From assembly GCF_002632485.1 (NCBI RefSeq), contig NZ_NIBU01000022.1, positions 1-58,826 of the forward strand: 58,826 bases of DNA, written 5' to 3'. Below, one piece after another: positions 10,602 to 20,022 of this stretch. Each line of letters begins with the position of its first letter. The first letter of the stretch is position 1. The position numbers and the translations under genes were made by a program. The DNA comes from Xenorhabdus innexi. GTDB taxonomy: Bacteria; Pseudomonadota; Gammaproteobacteria; Enterobacterales; Enterobacteriaceae. A model generated the notes under the pieces. That model was not told the origin of the DNA. It saw nothing but the letters and a program-made list of their open reading frames with translations, and ran no database searches.

Positions 10602-11510
10602 ATGGATAAAAAAAGACTGACCCATTTGCAGCAGCTTGAAGCTGAAAGTATCCATATTATCCGCGAAGTTGCTGCCGAATTTGCTAATCCGGTGATGCTT
10701 TACTCCATTGGTAAAGATTCTTCTGTGATGCTGCATCTTGCACGTAAGGCATTTTATCCGGGAAAACTGCCTTTCCCTCTGTTACATGTCGATACAGGGT
10801 GGAAATTCCGGGAAATGTATGAATTTCGTGATAAAACAGCAGAGAAATACGGTTTTGAATTGCTGGTCTATCGAAATCCGCAGGGCGAAGAGCTGGGAAT
10901 TAATCCGTTTATTCACGGTAGTGCCAAGCATACAGATGTTATGAAAACGGAAGGTCTGAAGCAGGCGCTGGATAAATACGGATTCGATGCCGCATTTGGT
11001 GGCGCCCGACGTGACGAGGAAAAATCCCGCGCGAAAGAGCGTATTTATTCTTTCCGTGATCGCTCCCATCGCTGGGACCCCAAAAATCAGCGTCCGGAAC
11101 TCTGGCGCAACTATAATGGCCAGATAAATAAAGGTGAAAGTATCCGGGTATTCCCCCTTTCTAACTGGACTGAGCTGGATATCTGGCAGTACATCTATTT
11201 AGAGCAGATAGATATTGTTCCTCTCTACTTTGCGAAACCTCGCCCGATTGTTCAGCGCGATGGCACTCTGATCATGGTTGATGATAATCGTATTGATTTG
11301 CAGGCCGGTGAGGTTATCAGCCAGCGCAAAGTGCGTTTCCGGACGCTGGGCTGCTGGCCTTTGACTGGTGCCGTGGAATCAGAAGCGGAAACACTGCCGG
11401 AAATTATTGAAGAAATGCTGATATCGACAACCAGCGAACGGCAGGGTCGGCTTATTGATAGTGATCAGTCCGGCTCAATGGAGCTGAAAAAACGTCAGGG
11501 CTACTTTTGA
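10602..11510 (+). CDS. cysD: Sulfate adenylyltransferase subunit 2
   Basis: The adenylyl-transfer subunit of ATP sulfurylase, forming APS from sulfate and ATP together with the CysN GTPase. It has 302 residues, identical in length to E. coli CysD, and is alignable without gaps. The PP-loop is at [14 protein letters not shown] (about 34-47), and [20 protein letters not shown] and [13 protein letters not shown] are family signatures. A good ribosome site (GGGAG) precedes the ATG, and cysN follows after 12 bases. Confidence 0.97.
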   Translation: MDKKRLTHLQQLEAESIHIIREVAAEFANPVMLYSIGKDSSVMLHLARKAFYPGKLPFPLLHVDTGWKFREMYEFRDKTAEKYGFELLVYRNPQGEELGINPFIHGSAKHTDVMKTEGLKQALDKYGFDAAFGGARRDEEKSRAKERIYSFRDRSHRWDPKNQRPELWRNYNGQINKGESIRVFPLSNWTELDIWQYIYLEQIDIVPLYFAKPRPIVQRDGTLIMVDDNRIDLQAGEVISQRKVRFRTLGCWPLTGAVESEAETLPEIIEEMLISTTSERQGRLIDSDQSGSMELKKRQGYF

Positions 11511-11522
11511 GGAGAGCAGAAA

Positions 11523-12965
11523 ATGTCGGCATTTGCACATAATGAAATCATCGCTAACCAAATCAGACAGCAAGGCGGTGTTGAATCTTATCTGAGAGCA
11601 CAGCAGGAAAAGGGGTTACTGCGTTTTCTCACCTGTGGCAGCGTTGATGATGGCAAAAGTACCTTGATTGGCCGTCTGTTACACGATACCCGTCAGATCT
11701 ACGAAGATCAGCTGGCGACTTTACAAACTGACAGCAAGCGACTGGGAACTCAGGGAGAAAAGCTGGATCTGGCGCTTTTGGTCGATGGTCTTGCGGCTGA
11801 GCGGGAGCAGGGTATTACCATAGATGTTGCCTACCGTTACTTTTCCACGGAAAAACGCAAATTTATTATCGCGGATACGCCGGGGCATGAACAATATACC
11901 CGTAATATGGCAACAGGCGCATCAACCAGCGACCTCTCCATTCTTTTGATCGATGCGCGTAAAGGCGTGCAGGAGCAGACTCGCCGCCATAGTTTTATCA
12001 GTACGCTGTTGGGTATCCGTTATCTGGTGGTCGCAGTAAACAAAATGGATCTGGTGGAATACCGGCAGGATATTTTCGATCAGATCAAACAGGATTATCT
12101 GAGTTTCACCAGCCAGTTACCTGCTGATCTGCAAATTTATTTTGTCCCTATCTCCGCGCTGGAAGGGGATAATATCGTCAGTTACAGTGAGAAAATGCCG
12201 TGGCACACCGGTGCGACATTGCTGGATCTCCTGGAAACAGTCGATGTGCAGAAAAATGCAGCAGAGCAGCCTTTACGCTTTCCTGTGCAGTACGTTAACC
12301 GTCCTGATCTTGATTTTCGTGGTTATAGCGGCACATTGTCATCGGGAATTTTACGTCAGGGACAGCAAATTAAAGTGATGCCATCAGGCAGAGTTTCGAC
12401 GGTAGAGCGGATCGTGACTTTTGATGGTGATTTGCCTTTTGCCGTGCCGGGGGAGGCGATCACTGTCGTATTGAAAGATGAAATTGATATCAGCCGTGGT
12501 GATCTGTTGGTTGCGGTTGAAAACCAAATGACGGTAACACACCATGCTTTGGTAGATGTTGTCTGGATGTCAGAAAAGCCGCTGATTCAGGGGCAAAGTC
12601 TGGATATCAAGGTAGCTGGTAAAAAGAGCCGTGCAAAAATTGACAATGTTCAATATCAGTTTGATATCAATAACCTGACTCAGAAAGTTGCGGTTGAACT
12701 GCCGTTAAATGCGATTGGACTGGTGGAATTTTCATTTGATGAGCCGCTGCTGATCGACAGTTATCAGCAAAATGCAGATACCGGTGGCATCATTCTGATC
12801 GATCGCCTGACAAATGTTACCGTGGGTGCAGGGTTGGTGCGGGAAATTCAGACTGATGTTTATCAGGAGCCGCAAGAGTATAGTGAGTTTGAACTGGAGT
12901 TCAACCGATTAGTTCGCCGCCACTTCCCACATTGGGGAGCCCGTGATTTATTGGGAGGGAAATAA
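11523..12965 (+). CDS. cysN: Sulfate adenylyltransferase subunit 1 (GTPase)
   Basis: Regulatory GTPase subunit whose GTP hydrolysis drives APS synthesis by CysD. It has 480 residues. The translation-factor-like G domain shows G1 [10 protein letters not shown]3 DTPGHEQ and G4 NKMD, followed by beta-barrel domains. It is not fused to CysC, unlike NodQ-type proteins. The preceding ribosome site is GGAGAG. Its TAA stop directly abuts the cysC ATG. Confidence 0.97.
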   Translation: MSAFAHNEIIANQIRQQGGVESYLRAQQEKGLLRFLTCGSVDDGKSTLIGRLLHDTRQIYEDQLATLQTDSKRLGTQGEKLDLALLVDGLAAEREQGITIDVAYRYFSTEKRKFIIADTPGHEQYTRNMATGASTSDLSILLIDARKGVQEQTRRHSFISTLLGIRYLVVAVNKMDLVEYRQDIFDQIKQDYLSFTSQLPADLQIYFVPISALEGDNIVSYSEKMPWHTGATLLDLLETVDVQKNAAEQPLRFPVQYVNRPDLDFRGYSGTLSSGILRQGQQIKVMPSGRVSTVERIVTFDGDLPFAVPGEAITVVLKDEIDISRGDLLVAVENQMTVTHHALVDVVWMSEKPLIQGQSLDIKVAGKKSRAKIDNVQYQFDINNLTQKVAVELPLNAIGLVEFSFDEPLLIDSYQQNADTGGIILIDRLTNVTVGAGLVREIQTDVYQEPQEYSEFELEFNRLVRRHFPHWGARDLLGGK

Positions 12966-13610
12966 ATGGTTCAGATCAGGGAGGATTCTCCCGATAATAT
13001 CTCATCTAATCATATCTCGCCTGATATAGTCTGGCATTCACACTCTGTCGGCAGAAAGCAGCGGGAAGCCGTGAACGGGCATCCGGCTTTAGTTATCTGG
13101 TTTACCGGGTTATCAGGTTCAGGTAAATCAACGCTTGCCGGGCTATTGGAACAGGTAATGTTTTCACAGGGGATCAGAACCTATTTATTGGATGGGGATA
13201 ACCTGCGTCATGGTCTGTGCAATGATTTAGGTTTTTCTGAAACAGACAGGCAGGAGAATATCCGCCGTGTGGGAGAAGTTGCAAACCTGATGGTTGATGC
13301 CGGGCTGGTGGTATTGACGGCATTCATTTCTCCCAGTCGGACTGAGCGGCAAAAAATACGTCAATCAATGGAGCCGGGGCAATTTATTGAGGTATTTGTT
13401 GATACACCTTTGGCCGTTTGCGAATCCCGTGACCCGAAAGGCTTATATAAGAAAGCAAGAGCCGGAGAAATCCTGAATTTTACTGGCATTGATTCAGATT
13501 ATGAGGCACCGGAACTCCCTGATATTCATTTAGATGGCTCACAATCCATTGAGTTCTTGCTGGAGAAATTACTTGTTTCGCTTAACAAACGAAGTGTTCT
13601 GACTCTCTGA
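12966..13610 (+). CDS. cysC: Adenylylsulfate kinase
   Basis: Phosphorylates APS to PAPS, the substrate of CysH. It has 214 residues. Walker A is GLSGSGKST (about 47-55), followed by the DGDNLRHGL substrate loop and [10 protein letters not shown] with the serine that is phosphorylated in the E. coli enzyme. The ATG follows the cysN stop with no gap, and the GGGAGG within the end of cysN serves as ribosome site. Last sulfur gene of the operon. Confidence 0.96.
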   Translation: MVQIREDSPDNISSNHISPDIVWHSHSVGRKQREAVNGHPALVIWFTGLSGSGKSTLAGLLEQVMFSQGIRTYLLDGDNLRHGLCNDLGFSETDRQENIRRVGEVANLMVDAGLVVLTAFISPSRTERQKIRQSMEPGQFIEVFVDTPLAVCESRDPKGLYKKARAGEILNFTGIDSDYEAPELPDIHLDGSQSIEFLLEKLLVSLNKRSVLTL

Positions 13611-13660
13611 TATCCCATTTTTATTTTCCATTCCCTGAATCTATTTTTTTAGCAAAGTAA

Positions 13661-13692
13661 AAACACATTATTGCGAGTCCGGTAATGTGTTT
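13661..13692 (+). terminator. Terminator-like hairpin after cysC
   Basis: AAACACATTA (13661-13670) pairs perfectly with TAATGTGTTT (13683-13692). The T run is short, so termination strength is uncertain. It separates the cys operon from ftsB. Confidence 0.6.
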
Positions 13693-13717
13693 CTACACTC
13701 ATGTCACCTGTATTCTT

Positions 13718-13746
13718 TTGTGATCTATTTGTGATTCGCTTGTGAT
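13718..13746 (+). repeat. Three TTGTGAT direct repeats with an exact 11-base period upstream of ftsB
   Basis: TTGTGAT occurs at 13718-13724, 13729-13735 and 13740-13746. The period of 11 bases places all three on the same face of the helix. They lie 56 bases upstream of the ftsB start codon, in its likely promoter region. Confidence 0.75.
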
Positions 13747-13801
13747 AGTGGCGTCATCCCCTGAGTTATGGGATGATTAGCGGGTTTTTCAGGGGGCGGA
13801 A

Positions 13802-14122
13802 ATGGGTAAACTAACGCTACTATTACTGGTTTTACTTGGCTGGTTACAGTATTCGCTGTGGATCGGCAAAAATGGAATACACGATTATATGCGGGTTAAG
13901 GATGAGGTCGCAAAACAAGAGAGCGATAACCTTTTTCTGAAATCGCGTAACGACCAACTATTTGCGGAAATTAAAGATTTGAAAGGTGGTCAGCAGGCAA
14001 TCGAAGAACGTGCCCGCAATGAATTAGGCATGATTAAACCCGGTGAATATTTTTATCGTATGGTACCGGATACAACGAAACAAAATGTACAACAGGCTTC
14101 GGGGCAAAATAACGAGAAATAA
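13802..14122 (+). CDS. ftsB: Cell division protein FtsB
   Basis: A bitopic inner-membrane protein of the FtsQBL divisome subcomplex. It has 106 residues (E. coli 103). A single membrane helix spans about 4-20, then a coiled coil covers residues 30-70, including [15 protein letters not shown]. The conserved segment [15 protein letters not shown], which contacts FtsQ, follows. The ATG has the strong site GGGGGCGG upstream. The order ftsB-ispD-ispF-truD is the E. coli order. Confidence 0.96.
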   Translation: MGKLTLLLLVLLGWLQYSLWIGKNGIHDYMRVKDEVAKQESDNLFLKSRNDQLFAEIKDLKGGQQAIEERARNELGMIKPGEYFYRMVPDTTKQNVQQASGQNNEK

Positions 14123-14178
14123 AACAGTGAACAATAATTCAAATGAATCACTCAATTCTTTATTCTCCCGCTGATATT

Positions 14179-14203
14179 TTTATGACTGAACTTTATGACT
14201 GAA
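14179..14203 (+). repeat. 12-base duplication that copies the ispD start region
   Basis: TTTATGACTGAA occurs at 14179-14190 and again at 14192-14203. The second copy contains the ispD start codon (14195). The first opens a six-codon frame, ATG at 14182 to TGA at 14200-14202, whose stop lies inside the start of ispD. Neither ATG has a convincing Shine-Dalgarno sequence. Confidence 0.75.
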
Positions 14204-14965
14204 ATAGTTGCCTTAATTCCTGCTGCCGGTATTGGTAGCCGGATGAAATCAGAGTGTCCGAAACAATATCTCAGCATTGCCGAAAAAACGATTATTGAAC
14301 ATACATTATCTGCACTGCTTGAACATCCCCGCATACAGCAGGCCGTTGTTGTGTTAAACCCTGCTGACAGACAGTTTAACCAATTACCTATTGCTTCTGA
14401 TCCGCGTATTACAACGGTTATCGGTGGTGATGAACGTGCGGATTCAGTATTAGCCGGGCTGAATTATCTGTCTGGTTTATCACCGGAATTCCCGGATTGG
14501 GTTTTGGTTCATGATGCCGCCCGCCCCTGTTTACATCGGAATGATCTTGATAACTTGCTTCAAATAATTGATAAAAAACAAATTTATTCTGTACGGAGTG
14601 GAGAACGGTTTTGTGGTGGATTACTTGCCGCACCTGTCAGGGATACCATGAAACGTATGCTGGCAGCTTCTGCGGAAGGAATAGCTGAAATAGCATCACC
14701 AACGGTCGATCACACCGTTGATCGCAGTGGTCTCTGGCACGCGTTGACTCCCCAGCTATTTCCGTTGCAGTTATTACGTGATTGCCTGATTAAAGCTCTG
14801 TCCGAACAGGCCTGTATTACAGATGAATCTTCTGCACTGGAGTATTGTGGTTACCACCCTGTTCTGGTCAACGGACGGGCGGACAATATAAAAGTAACCC
14901 AGCCTGAAGATCTGGCTCTGGCTGAGTTCTATCTATCCCGAAAATCAAAGGAACATGTCGTATGA
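14195..14965 (+). CDS. ispD: 2-C-methyl-D-erythritol 4-phosphate cytidylyltransferase
   Basis: Third enzyme of the MEP isoprenoid pathway, forming CDP-methylerythritol from MEP and CTP. The nucleotide loop PAAGIGSRM (about 9-17), CPKQYLSI and VHDAARPCL are conserved. At 256 residues it is about 20 longer than E. coli IspD. The extra residues lie in two places, around [11 protein letters not shown] and after [13 protein letters not shown], near the dimer arm. The only usable start is ATG 14195. It overlaps ispF by four bases (ATGA), as in many enterobacteria. Confidence 0.95.
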   Translation: MTEIVALIPAAGIGSRMKSECPKQYLSIAEKTIIEHTLSALLEHPRIQQAVVVLNPADRQFNQLPIASDPRITTVIGGDERADSVLAGLNYLSGLSPEFPDWVLVHDAARPCLHRNDLDNLLQIIDKKQIYSVRSGERFCGGLLAAPVRDTMKRMLAASAEGIAEIASPTVDHTVDRSGLWHALTPQLFPLQLLRDCLIKALSEQACITDESSALEYCGYHPVLVNGRADNIKVTQPEDLALAEFYLSRKSKEHVV

Positions 14966-15435
14966 GAATTGGTCACGGTTTTGATGTACATAAATTTGGC
15001 GGAGAAGGGCCACTGATCATTGGCGGTGTCCGCATACCTTATGAGCAGGGACTGATTGCACACTCAGATGGTGATGTTGCCTTACATGCTGCAACAGATG
15101 CATTGTTGGGAGCAGCAGCATTGGGTGATATCGGGAAGTTGTTTCCAGATACTGATCCGGCTTTTAAGGGAGCGGATAGCCGGGAATTGCTGAAAGAAGC
15201 CTATCGTCGCATTCGTGAAAAAGGTTATCGGATTGGCAATCTTGATATCACCATTATTGCTCAGGCACCTAAAATGTTGCCTCATATTCCCCAGATGCGT
15301 GTCAATCTGGCAGAAGATCTTGAGTGCCATATGGATGATATTAATGTTAAAGCAACAACGACTGAAAAACTCGGGTTTGTTGGCCGTAAAGAAGGTATTG
15401 CCTGTGAAGCAGTTGCTTTGCTGGTGAAGGAATAA
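14962..15435 (+). CDS. ispF: 2-C-methyl-D-erythritol 2,4-cyclodiphosphate synthase
   Basis: Cyclises CDP-methylerythritol 2-phosphate in the MEP pathway, working as a zinc-dependent trimer. It has 157 residues. Zinc ligands D8 and H10 are in GFDVHKF, and the third histidine is in [32 protein letters not shown] is the CMP-binding end. It overlaps ispD and is followed after two bases by truD, so the four genes from ftsB probably form one transcript. Confidence 0.97.
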   Translation: MRIGHGFDVHKFGGEGPLIIGGVRIPYEQGLIAHSDGDVALHAATDALLGAAALGDIGKLFPDTDPAFKGADSRELLKEAYRRIREKGYRIGNLDITIIAQAPKMLPHIPQMRVNLAEDLECHMDDINVKATTTEKLGFVGRKEGIACEAVALLVKE

Positions 15436-15437
15436 GC

Positions 15438-16487
15438 ATGATATTGAATGAATTACATTGGCTGCATGGGTGTCCAGAAGCTACAGGTATCGTTAAATCG
15501 ATTCCGGAAGATTTTATTGTCCGGGAAGACTTGGGTTTTTCTCCTGACGGAGAAGGTGAGCACTTAATGGTGCATATTCGCAAGACTGGCTGTAACACAC
15601 AGTTTGTTGCGGATAATCTTGCCCGTTTTGCCAAAATCCCCGCCCGTTCTGTCAGTTATGCCGGTTTAAAAGATCGTAATGCAGTGACTGAGCAATGGTT
15701 CTGCTTGCACCTACCGGGAAAACAAGATCCTGATTTGACTACATTTCAGCTTGAAGGCTGTGAAATATTGGCGACTGCCCGCCAGAAGCGTAAACTACGT
15801 ATTGGTGCACTGAAAGGTAATGATTTTACGCTGGTATTAAGAGAAGTTTCTGATCGTCAGGCTGTAGAAAAACGTTTGCAGCAGGTAGCCCGGACAGGCG
15901 TTCCTAATTACTTCGGTGAACAGCGTTTTGGGCGCGATGGGCAGAATCTGGTTCAGGCACAGCGCTGGGCGACAAATGAAATTCAGGTTAAGGAGCGCAA
16001 TCGCCGTAGTTTTTACCTCTCAGCCAGCCGTAGCGCTATGTTTAATGCAATTACCAGCATACGTATCGGGCGAGGTGAACATCAGCAGGTACAAAGTGGT
16101 GACGCATTGCAGTTAACCGGGCGTGGCAGTTGGTTTGTGGCTGATGAATCTGAACTGGCTGTATTACAGCAGCGGGTTATGGATGGCGAATTACAGATTA
16201 CCGCGCCATTGCCGGGTGACAAGGCATTAGGAACACAACATCAGGCTTTGGATTTCGAACAGCAATGTTTGCAGGATTACGAATCTCTTTGGGAATTGGT
16301 GAAACGTGAGCGTGTTGAGAGTGTTCGCAGAGCGATGTTAGTGAAACCGCTTAATCTGCATTGGAAATGGCAGGATGATCAAACCGTTACCCTGAATTTT
16401 TCTCTGCCGTCGGGTAGCTTTGCCACCAGTGTTATCAGAGAACTGATTAATCAGAAACAAAATAATACGGCTGATATTTCGGAGTAA
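15438..16487 (+). CDS. truD: tRNA pseudouridine(13) synthase TruD
   Basis: Isomerises U13 in tRNA-Glu. It has 349 residues, the same as E. coli TruD. The catalytic aspartate is in [26 protein letters not shown], the TruD insertion domain and RGSWFV follow, and the end [13 protein letters not shown] is conserved. In E. coli surE follows directly; here an islet of about 2 kb intervenes. Confidence 0.97.
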   Translation: MILNELHWLHGCPEATGIVKSIPEDFIVREDLGFSPDGEGEHLMVHIRKTGCNTQFVADNLARFAKIPARSVSYAGLKDRNAVTEQWFCLHLPGKQDPDLTTFQLEGCEILATARQKRKLRIGALKGNDFTLVLREVSDRQAVEKRLQQVARTGVPNYFGEQRFGRDGQNLVQAQRWATNEIQVKERNRRSFYLSASRSAMFNAITSIRIGRGEHQQVQSGDALQLTGRGSWFVADESELAVLQQRVMDGELQITAPLPGDKALGTQHQALDFEQQCLQDYESLWELVKRERVESVRRAMLVKPLNLHWKWQDDQTVTLNFSLPSGSFATSVIRELINQKQNNTADISE

Positions 16488-16496
16488 GGCCTGATG

Positions 16497-16543
16497 GATT
16501 TCAAGTTGCCGCTTACTGATAAAGCTGCAACTTGAAAGGTGAT
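16497..16543. repeat. Short ERIC-like palindrome after truD
   Basis: TTTCAAGTTGC (16499-16509) pairs with GCAACTTGAAA (16527-16537). The arms plus GGATTTCAAG on the left resemble the two ends of an ERIC element with the middle deleted. It may also act as the terminator between truD and the convergent SDR gene. Confidence 0.6.
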
Positions 16544-16555
16544 GGGGAATAGATA

Positions 16556-17299
16556 CTACTGTGCGGTATATCCGCCATCGACAATTAATGTCGTACCGGT
16601 AATAAATGATGCATCGTTACTTGCCAGAAATAATACTGCCTTGGCAACCTCTTCCGGCACACCTAAACGGCCCAGCGGATGAAGCGAAATAAGCTGTTTT
16701 TTCAAGTCGTCGGGTATCTTGCTTAATAACGGAGTATTAATATAGCCGGGGCAAACCGTATTCACCCTGATATGATTTTTGGCGTAATCAATCGCTAAGG
16801 TTTGAGTTAATAACTTTACTCCGCCTTTGGAAGCTGTATACGCTGTTATAGCCTCGCGGCTGACAAAGCTGTGGATCGAACCACAGTTGACTATCACGCC
16901 TCCCGATTTTTGTTTAAGCATTTCATGAATAACAAACTTATCACACAGAAAAACCCCGGTCAGGTTCACATCAATCGTTTTCTGCCAATTGGCAACAGTA
17001 AGGTTATCTGCACTGTTATCCATCGCTATCCCTGCGTTGGCAAATAAGACATCAATACGCTTAAATTTTTCAACCGTCTTCGAGACCATATACTTAATGC
17101 TCTCTTCACTCGTTACATCGGTTTTAATAAAAATACTTTCATTGCCTTTTGTATTGAGTTCTTCAGCAACTTTTTTCCCGTGATCTGAAAAATCGGCAAT
17201 CACAACATGTGCACCTTCAGCAGCAAATGCTTTTGCTGTTGCTTCACCAATTCCACTTGCTCCGCCGGTAATAATCACCACACTATTTTGGAATCTCAT
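16556..17299 (-). CDS. SDR-family NAD(P)-dependent oxidoreductase
   Basis: A classical short-chain dehydrogenase of 247 residues. TGGASGIGE (11-19) is the nucleotide loop, and D36 after the second strand suggests NAD rather than NADP. The catalytic tetrad is N112, S141, Y154 and K158, and the family ending NDASFITGTTLIVDGGY is present. The substrate cannot be told; the closest general class is FabG or 2,5-diketo-gluconate/3-hydroxy dehydrogenases. It points toward truD and away from the kinase-like gene, and it is part of an islet that interrupts truD-surE. Confidence 0.88.
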   Translation of the reverse strand: MRFQNSVVIITGGASGIGEATAKAFAAEGAHVVIADFSDHGKKVAEELNTKGNESIFIKTDVTSEESIKYMVSKTVEKFKRIDVLFANAGIAMDNSADNLTVANWQKTIDVNLTGVFLCDKFVIHEMLKQKSGGVIVNCGSIHSFVSREAITAYTASKGGVKLLTQTLAIDYAKNHIRVNTVCPGYINTPLLSKIPDDLKKQLISLHPLGRLGVPEEVAKAVLFLASNDASFITGTTLIVDGGYTAQ

Positions 17300-17649
17300 A
17301 TAAGCCTCTGTTATTTCTATGTAATGCAGATAATAACTCTTAAGTGGTATTAACTATTCTAGAACAATATAATTGCTTTAGTGAAAATTATTCGGCGGGA
17401 TAATACGGATGATTACTTTTATGTTGAGATTGTTTAACTTATCTGGCATTTAATCTGGTTATTACGGTTGAAGTTTTCTATATTAATTTCTGGTGAGTGA
17501 TTGACGCAATTAATTAAATTCTATGGATTTATTTATTCCATGCTTAATGAAATAAAGTAGGTAATATTTAATCAGGATGGAACTCAAATAAAAATGCTCT
17601 TGTAGGATATTAATTTCTATATTTCTCATAATTAATGAAAGGTGACTTA
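17300..17649. other. AT-rich divergent intergenic region in the truD-surE islet
   Basis: 350 bases between the SDR gene and the P-loop gene, transcribed in opposite directions. No gene is evident; promoters for both must lie here. Long A/T runs fit recently acquired DNA. Confidence 0.5.
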
Positions 17650-18213
17650 ATGTCTTTATCGAAAACATTCTCATCAGGAAATATTTCGCACCAAGATAAA
17701 TCTGTTTATCAGGAAAAAATAATTCATCAGAAAAGAGCAGTGCTTCATATATTATGCGGAAAAATTGCTTCGGGAAAATCAACTCTCTCTGCAAAGTTGT
17801 CTCAACAGCCAATGGTAATTACCATGAGCGAAGACTATTGGTTATCAACACTTTATGGTAGTGAAATGAAAACCGTGTCTGATTATGTGCTTTATTCAGC
17901 AAAACTCAGAGATGCAATGGAGCCTCATTTAATCTCTTTATTAAATGCAGGTGTTTCCATCATTCTTGATTTCCCGGCTAACACGGTTGAAAACCGGAAA
18001 TGGATGAAGAAAATCATTGATACAACAGGGGCCGAGCACTGCCTCCATTTTCTTGACGTTCCTGATAGTGTCTGTCTCGAGCGTCTACTCCTGCGCAATC
18101 AGTCCGGTGAACATCAGTTTTTGGTCACAGATGAGCAATTTGCTGCTATCACTCGCTCTTTTGTCGTCCCTCAGGAAGAAGAAGGGTTTAATATTGTGTT
18201 ACATAGTAATTAA
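17650..18213 (+). CDS. P-loop kinase-like ATP-binding protein
   Basis: 187 residues. Walker A is GKIASGKST (37-45), followed by an MSEDYW segment where zeta-toxin and chloramphenicol-phosphotransferase-like kinases have their substrate aspartate, and a second strand IILDFPANT. The C-terminal lid RLLLRN holds arginines. I infer a small-molecule or nucleotide kinase of the AAA_33 type; the substrate is unknown. The start at 17650 is chosen because AAGGTGA lies six bases upstream; an ATG at 17635 is in frame but has no ribosome site. Codon use is AT-rich compared with truD and surE. Confidence 0.75.
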   Translation: MSLSKTFSSGNISHQDKSVYQEKIIHQKRAVLHILCGKIASGKSTLSAKLSQQPMVITMSEDYWLSTLYGSEMKTVSDYVLYSAKLRDAMEPHLISLLNAGVSIILDFPANTVENRKWMKKIIDTTGAEHCLHFLDVPDSVCLERLLLRNQSGEHQFLVTDEQFAAITRSFVVPQEEEGFNIVLHSN

Positions 18214-18235
18214 AGAGATAAACCTCTGATTGAAA

Positions 18236-18284
18236 GTGAGCGTAGCCAACAAAAGGGTAACCTAAAAGACGATGAGTGTAGGTA
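18236..18284. repeat. ERIC remnant, reverse orientation, upstream of surE
   Basis: GTGAGCGTAGCCAACAAA and the following AAAGACGATGAGTGTAGGTA match the reverse complement of the first 50 bases of the ERIC copies elsewhere in the window (for example 31011-31060). The rest of the element is missing. Overlapping it, TAACCTAAA (18258-18266) and TTTAGGTTA (18293-18301) form an inverted repeat. Confidence 0.7.
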
Positions 18285-18484
18285 TGCTCTTATTTAGGTT
18301 AACGGGATGCAAAGCGCTCTACAAAACTGCTTACGTCATGCTAAGATCAAACGATTTTATGGCAAACCCTGATGCTGTTTAATCAAAGGTCGAGCAAGAC
18401 GCAGGCAGAGTAGCGTACAGGGAATGTTACAGTATTAATCTATGTATGTTTACCATTTTAAATTGAATTCAATGAGATATATCA

Positions 18485-19249
18485 ATGCTGCGGATATTGC
18501 TGAGTAATGATGATGGTGTTACCGCTCCGGGTATTCAAACTTTAGCGGCCAAATTGCGGGAACAGTATCATGTGCAGGTTGTCGCGCCTGATCGTAACCG
18601 CAGTGGTGCGTCGAATGCTTTAACTCTGGATCGTCCTTTGCGTATCAGCACGCTGAATAATGGTGATGTTGCTGTTCAGGAAGGTACTCCGACAGACTGT
18701 GTTTATTTGGGCGTCAATAAGTTAGTCCGCCCCCGGCCAGATATTGTCGTGTCAGGGATCAACTGTGGCCCTAATCTGGGAGATGATGTGATTTACTCTG
18801 GAACCGTTGCTGCTGCGATGGAAGGGCGTCATTTGGGATTACCCGCTCTGGCTGTGTCACTTGATGGTGACAAGCATTACGAAACAGCGGCGGAAGTGAC
18901 TGTTCGTTTATTGAATATGTTACAAAAATTGCCATTGAGAGCCGGTAATATTCTGAATATTAATGTCCCTGATATCCCTATCGAACAAATTAAAGGGTTC
19001 AAGGTCACTCGCTGTGGTTGTCGGTGTGCCGCAGAAGAGGTTTATTCTCTGGAAGACCCTAAAGGCAATATGCTTTATTGGATAGGGCCTCCGGGAGAAA
19101 AAAATGATGCCGGCCCGGAAACTGATTTTGCAGCGGTGGAGGAAGGGTTTGTTTCTATTACTCCTTTGCAGGTAGATTTGACAGCCTATCAAGCACAGGA
19201 ACTGATAACTGATTGGCTGTTGAAAGTCGGGGATGTCGGAGAATGTTAA
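18485..19249 (+). CDS. surE: 5'/3'-nucleotidase SurE
   Basis: Metal-dependent nucleotidase and exopolyphosphatase of stationary phase. It has 254 residues. The metal motif [10 protein letters not shown] has D9 and D10, and [29 protein letters not shown] and NINVPD are signatures. Unusually, several extra cysteines appear in [14 protein letters not shown], where E. coli has VTRCGTRHPADQV. It overlaps pcm by seven bases. Confidence 0.96.
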   Translation: MLRILLSNDDGVTAPGIQTLAAKLREQYHVQVVAPDRNRSGASNALTLDRPLRISTLNNGDVAVQEGTPTDCVYLGVNKLVRPRPDIVVSGINCGPNLGDDVIYSGTVAAAMEGRHLGLPALAVSLDGDKHYETAAEVTVRLLNMLQKLPLRAGNILNINVPDIPIEQIKGFKVTRCGCRCAAEEVYSLEDPKGNMLYWIGPPGEKNDAGPETDFAAVEEGFVSITPLQVDLTAYQAQELITDWLLKVGDVGEC

Positions 19250-19869
19250 GTCGGTTAATGAAAAATTTGCTGACACAGCTACACAAGCAGGGAATACATG
19301 ATGAACACCTGCTGGAAGTGATATCCAAAGTACCCAGAGAATGTTTTGTCGATGAAGCCCTGGCGCATAAGGCATATGAAAACACAGCATTGCCTATCGG
19401 ACACGGGCAGACTATATCCCAGCCATATATCGTTGCCCGTATGACTGAATTGCTGGATTTAACGCCTGAATCTAATGTACTGGAGATTGGAACGGGCTCT
19501 GGTTATCAGACTGCGATACTTGCTCATTTAGCCGGACATGTCTTTTCCGTAGAGCGGATTAAGGGATTGCAGTGGCAGGCTAAACGCAGGTTAAAGCAAC
19601 TCGATTTACATAATATCTCAACCCGCCATGGAGATGGTTGGAATGGGTGGCCGTCAAAAGGGCCATTTCATGCCATCATCGTCACAGCAGCACCTCCAGA
19701 AATACCACAGGCACTATTACATCAGCTGGCAGATGGCGGTGTGATGGTGGTGCCGGTTGGTGAAAGTTCTCAATCGCTGAAAGTGGTACGGCGTTATGGG
19801 AACGATTTCCATAGTGAAGTGATCGAGTCTGTTCGTTTTGTACCTCTTATTCAGGGCGAATTGGCATAA
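19243..19869 (+). CDS. pcm: Protein-L-isoaspartate O-methyltransferase
   Basis: Repairs isoaspartyl residues in aged proteins using SAM. It has 208 residues from ATG 19243, exactly the E. coli length; upstream ATGs inside surE would add a tail with no counterpart. The SAM loop is [14 protein letters not shown], with [15 protein letters not shown] and VTAAPPEIP as family motifs. A CGGAG ribosome site sits in the surE end. The surE-pcm-nlpD-rpoS order is conserved. Confidence 0.96.
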   Translation: MLSRLMKNLLTQLHKQGIHDEHLLEVISKVPRECFVDEALAHKAYENTALPIGHGQTISQPYIVARMTELLDLTPESNVLEIGTGSGYQTAILAHLAGHVFSVERIKGLQWQAKRRLKQLDLHNISTRHGDGWNGWPSKGPFHAIIVTAAPPEIPQALLHQLADGGVMVVPVGESSQSLKVVRRYGNDFHSEVIESVRFVPLIQGELA

Positions 19870-20022
19870 TCTGCTGATTTATTTTTACCGCTATTTTTAA
19901 ATTAGCAGTCATTTTTTTGAGATAAAAAAAAAGTATTTTTCCTTAAATATTTTTTTTAATCTTAATTTCTTTATAAATCATCATGCTTGTCACTTATATT
20001 TGCCTTTATGGGGGAATAAGGT

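Noticed and set aside
17510-17812. 100-codon leftward frame over the start of the P-loop kinase gene
   Set aside because: Antisense to the Walker A region and rich in low-complexity residues; a by-product of AT-rich DNA.
18920-19390. 156-codon leftward frame over surE and pcm
   Set aside because: Antisense to two conserved overlapping genes; composition typical of a shadow frame.
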